DNA of 5,469 nucleotides from Clostridiales bacterium UBA6468 (lineage in GTDB: Bacteria > Bacillota > Clostridia > Oscillospirales > Oscillospiraceae), in assembly GCA_002436765.1 (NCBI GenBank), contig DJNI01000078.1, positions 18,874 to 24,342 of the forward strand. The letters run 5' to 3'. Below are positions 4,555 to 5,469 of this stretch, in pieces; the stretch's first letter is position 1, and every line of letters starts with the position of its first letter. Under the pieces are notes generated by a model. The model did no database searches. It worked only from the letters and a program-made list of their open reading frames with translations, and had not been told where the DNA came from. The position numbers and the translations under genes are program-made.

Positions 4555-5469
4555 TTACAGCAGATTGCCGGTGCTGACCCAGCCCAGATCGGTGCGGGCC
4601 ATGTCGCCGACGTATTCGTAAATGTCGATGACGGACATTCTGGCATAGGTGCCTGCGACGGAGGACGCGGCGTTATCCGTGTAGATAATGGTGTTGTCGG
4701 TGTACACCACGCGGGCGTCGATGGCGCTGCTGCCGCCGGCAGGAGTCAGATCGACGTAGTACAGGTAGACCCAGCCTGCGTCGCAGCGACCCCAGGCCAT
4801 ATCCTCGGAGATCTTGGTCTCGTAGATCACGAGGCTCGCGCCCTTCTTCAGGGTGGTGGCCTTCTTGGCGGAGGTGGAGGCGGTGACCCGGACGTTCAGG
4901 TTCTCGGTGTTGATGACCTTGCCGGTGTACTTGTAGCCGCCCTTGTTGTCCACAAAGCCGCCGGCGCCGGTGTCGCCGGTGCTGCCGATGGTGGGCGTGG
5001 AAGGCGTCGTAGGCGTAGTGGCCTCATCCTTCTTCTCATACAGAGCGCCCTCGGACATGTAGCTCAGGTCGCAGTAGCCGATGACGCCGTCGCTGGTTTC
5101 CACACGACCCCAGACGGTGAGGGTTCTGCTGCCGTCAGCCTTGATGATTGCCAGCTTGGTCACGGGAACCTGATCGCCCTTCTTCAGGGTCGCCTTAGCT
5201 TCCGCAGAAACCGTTCCGTCGGTGATTTCGTACACACCCAGAGTAGAAGCGCCGGTCACGGTGTGAACCTTCTCGTCAAGCGCGTTCAGGGTGATGTTGG
5301 TCTGGGGATCCTGGATCCAGCCGTCGTTGATACGCGCCCAGTAGGAGGTCTGCTTCACGACGGTATCTTCGTCGATGTCCTTCGTGCCGGTAGTATTGCC
5401 CGCATTGCCGGCCTTATCATCTTCCTTGGTCTTGTCATCACCCTTGTTCTTGTCATCATCCTTGGTCTT
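4555..5469 (-). CDS. Multi-SH3b-domain protein, C-terminal part (N-terminus outside the window)
   Basis: The frame stays open to the right edge, so the visible 304 residues are the C-terminal part of a longer protein. In order (numbered from the edge) they show: a Lys/Asp-rich repeat (1-19), a Gly/Asn/Thr stretch (20-30), the second half of an SH3b-like domain with YWARINDGWI (about 43-52), a complete SH3b-like domain ending in VWGRVETSDGVIGYCDLSYM (about 68-138), a Thr/Pro/Gly linker (about 151-171), an SH3b domain with LNVRVTASTSAKKATTLKKG and WGRCDAGWVYL (about 184-241), and a more divergent SH3b unit ending in GWVSTGNLL (about 252-304). Bacterial SH3b domains usually bind cell-wall peptides or carbohydrate, and this linker-rich build is typical of secreted or surface proteins. 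No signal peptide, catalytic domain or anchor is visible, so its enzymatic role, if any, cannot be told. A GTG at 5358 is internal, not the start, because the open frame and linker continue upstream. Confidence 0.82.
   Translation of the reverse strand, partial: KTKDDDKNKGDDKTKEDDKAGNAGNTTGTKDIDEDTVVKQTSYWARINDGWIQDPQTNITLNALDEKVHTVTGASTLGVYEITDGTVSAEAKATLKKGDQVPVTKLAIIKADGSRTLTVWGRVETSDGVIGYCDLSYMSEGALYEKKDEATTPTTPSTPTIGSTGDTGAGGFVDNKGGYKYTGKVINTENLNVRVTASTSAKKATTLKKGASLVIYETKISEDMAWGRCDAGWVYLYYVDLTPAGGSSAIDARVVYTDNTIIYTDNAASSVAGTYARMSVIDIYEYVGDMARTDLGWVSTGNLL
5413..5466 (-). repeat. Three tandem 18-bp coding repeats, [TN]K[DGE]DDK
   Basis: On the minus strand three consecutive 18-base units encode TKDDDK, NKGDDK and TKEDDK. 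A Lys codon at the very edge (5467-5469) looks like the end of a fourth unit, so the array probably continues outside the window. It forms a charged low-complexity linker in the SH3b protein. In-frame coding repeats of this kind can change in copy number. Confidence 0.8.

Noticed and set aside
3125..4621. Plus-strand open frames opposite folA and thyA (3125-3838 and 3860-4621)
   Set aside because: Both lie antisense to diagnostic DHFR and ThyA motifs; the second also runs through a terminator and a promoter.
5358..5358. GTG at 5358 as the start of the SH3b protein
   Set aside because: The frame is open for 37 more codons to the window edge, with a coherent repeat-containing linker, and no signal peptide or ribosome binding site is seen at the GTG.
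5449..5466. TKDDDK resembling an epitope tag or enterokinase site
   Set aside because: It is one unit of a natural variable repeat and lacks the full tag sequence; there is no sign of a construct.
1..5469. Mobile element, CRISPR array, toxin-antitoxin, riboswitch or tRNA
   Set aside because: No transposase, direct-repeat spacer array, paired small genes, conserved leader fold or tRNA-like cloverleaf was seen; the gaps between genes are short and explained by promoters and terminators.

Overview
The window reads as a chromosomal housekeeping segment from a GC-rich low-GC-phylum bacterium, most likely a gut-type clostridium (Oscillospiraceae/Ruminococcaceae-like). The evidence is a YlmH-type S4 protein, a DUF896/YnzC-like small protein, a thymidylate synthase of the Bacillus subtilis ThyA type and a multi-SH3b surface-type protein, together with strong Shine-Dalgarno sites and compact GC-rich stem-loop terminators. 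The placement is by inference; no rRNA or other phylogenetic marker is present.

Layout, left to right. Positions 1-119 hold two back-to-back promoters: one points left, out of the window, and one drives ylmH (120-905, +). A DUF896 gene follows (919-1125, +), with its ribosome binding site overlapping the ylmH stop, so the two form a two-gene operon. It ends in a perfect 19-bp stem-loop with a TTCG loop that contains the DUF896 stop codon. A separate extended -10 promoter then drives ygiQ (1238-3085, +), a radical SAM protein. The 45-bp gap to the next gene is almost entirely one bidirectional stem-loop terminator, because the genes converge. On the minus strand, thyA (3620-4450) and folA (3131-3610) form a 9-bp-spaced operon for dTMP synthesis and regeneration of the tetrahydrofolate it consumes. 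The thyA promoter abuts the U-tract of the terminator of the next minus-strand gene, a partial multi-SH3b protein (4555 to beyond 5469) whose N-terminal part lies outside the window.

Functionally, three themes sit side by side: translation or ribosome quality control (YlmH), folate/thymidylate metabolism (ThyA plus DHFR), and a probable extracytoplasmic SH3b protein. YgiQ and DUF896 remain biochemically unassigned families. I see no mobile element, CRISPR array, RNA gene or defence system, and no evidence of an undescribed multi-gene system. The points most worth checking are small-scale: the near-leaderless ylmH start, shared promoter architecture, stop codons embedded in or touching terminators, a DHFR lacking the usual active-site Trp, and a charged hexapeptide repeat next to an apparent half SH3b domain.
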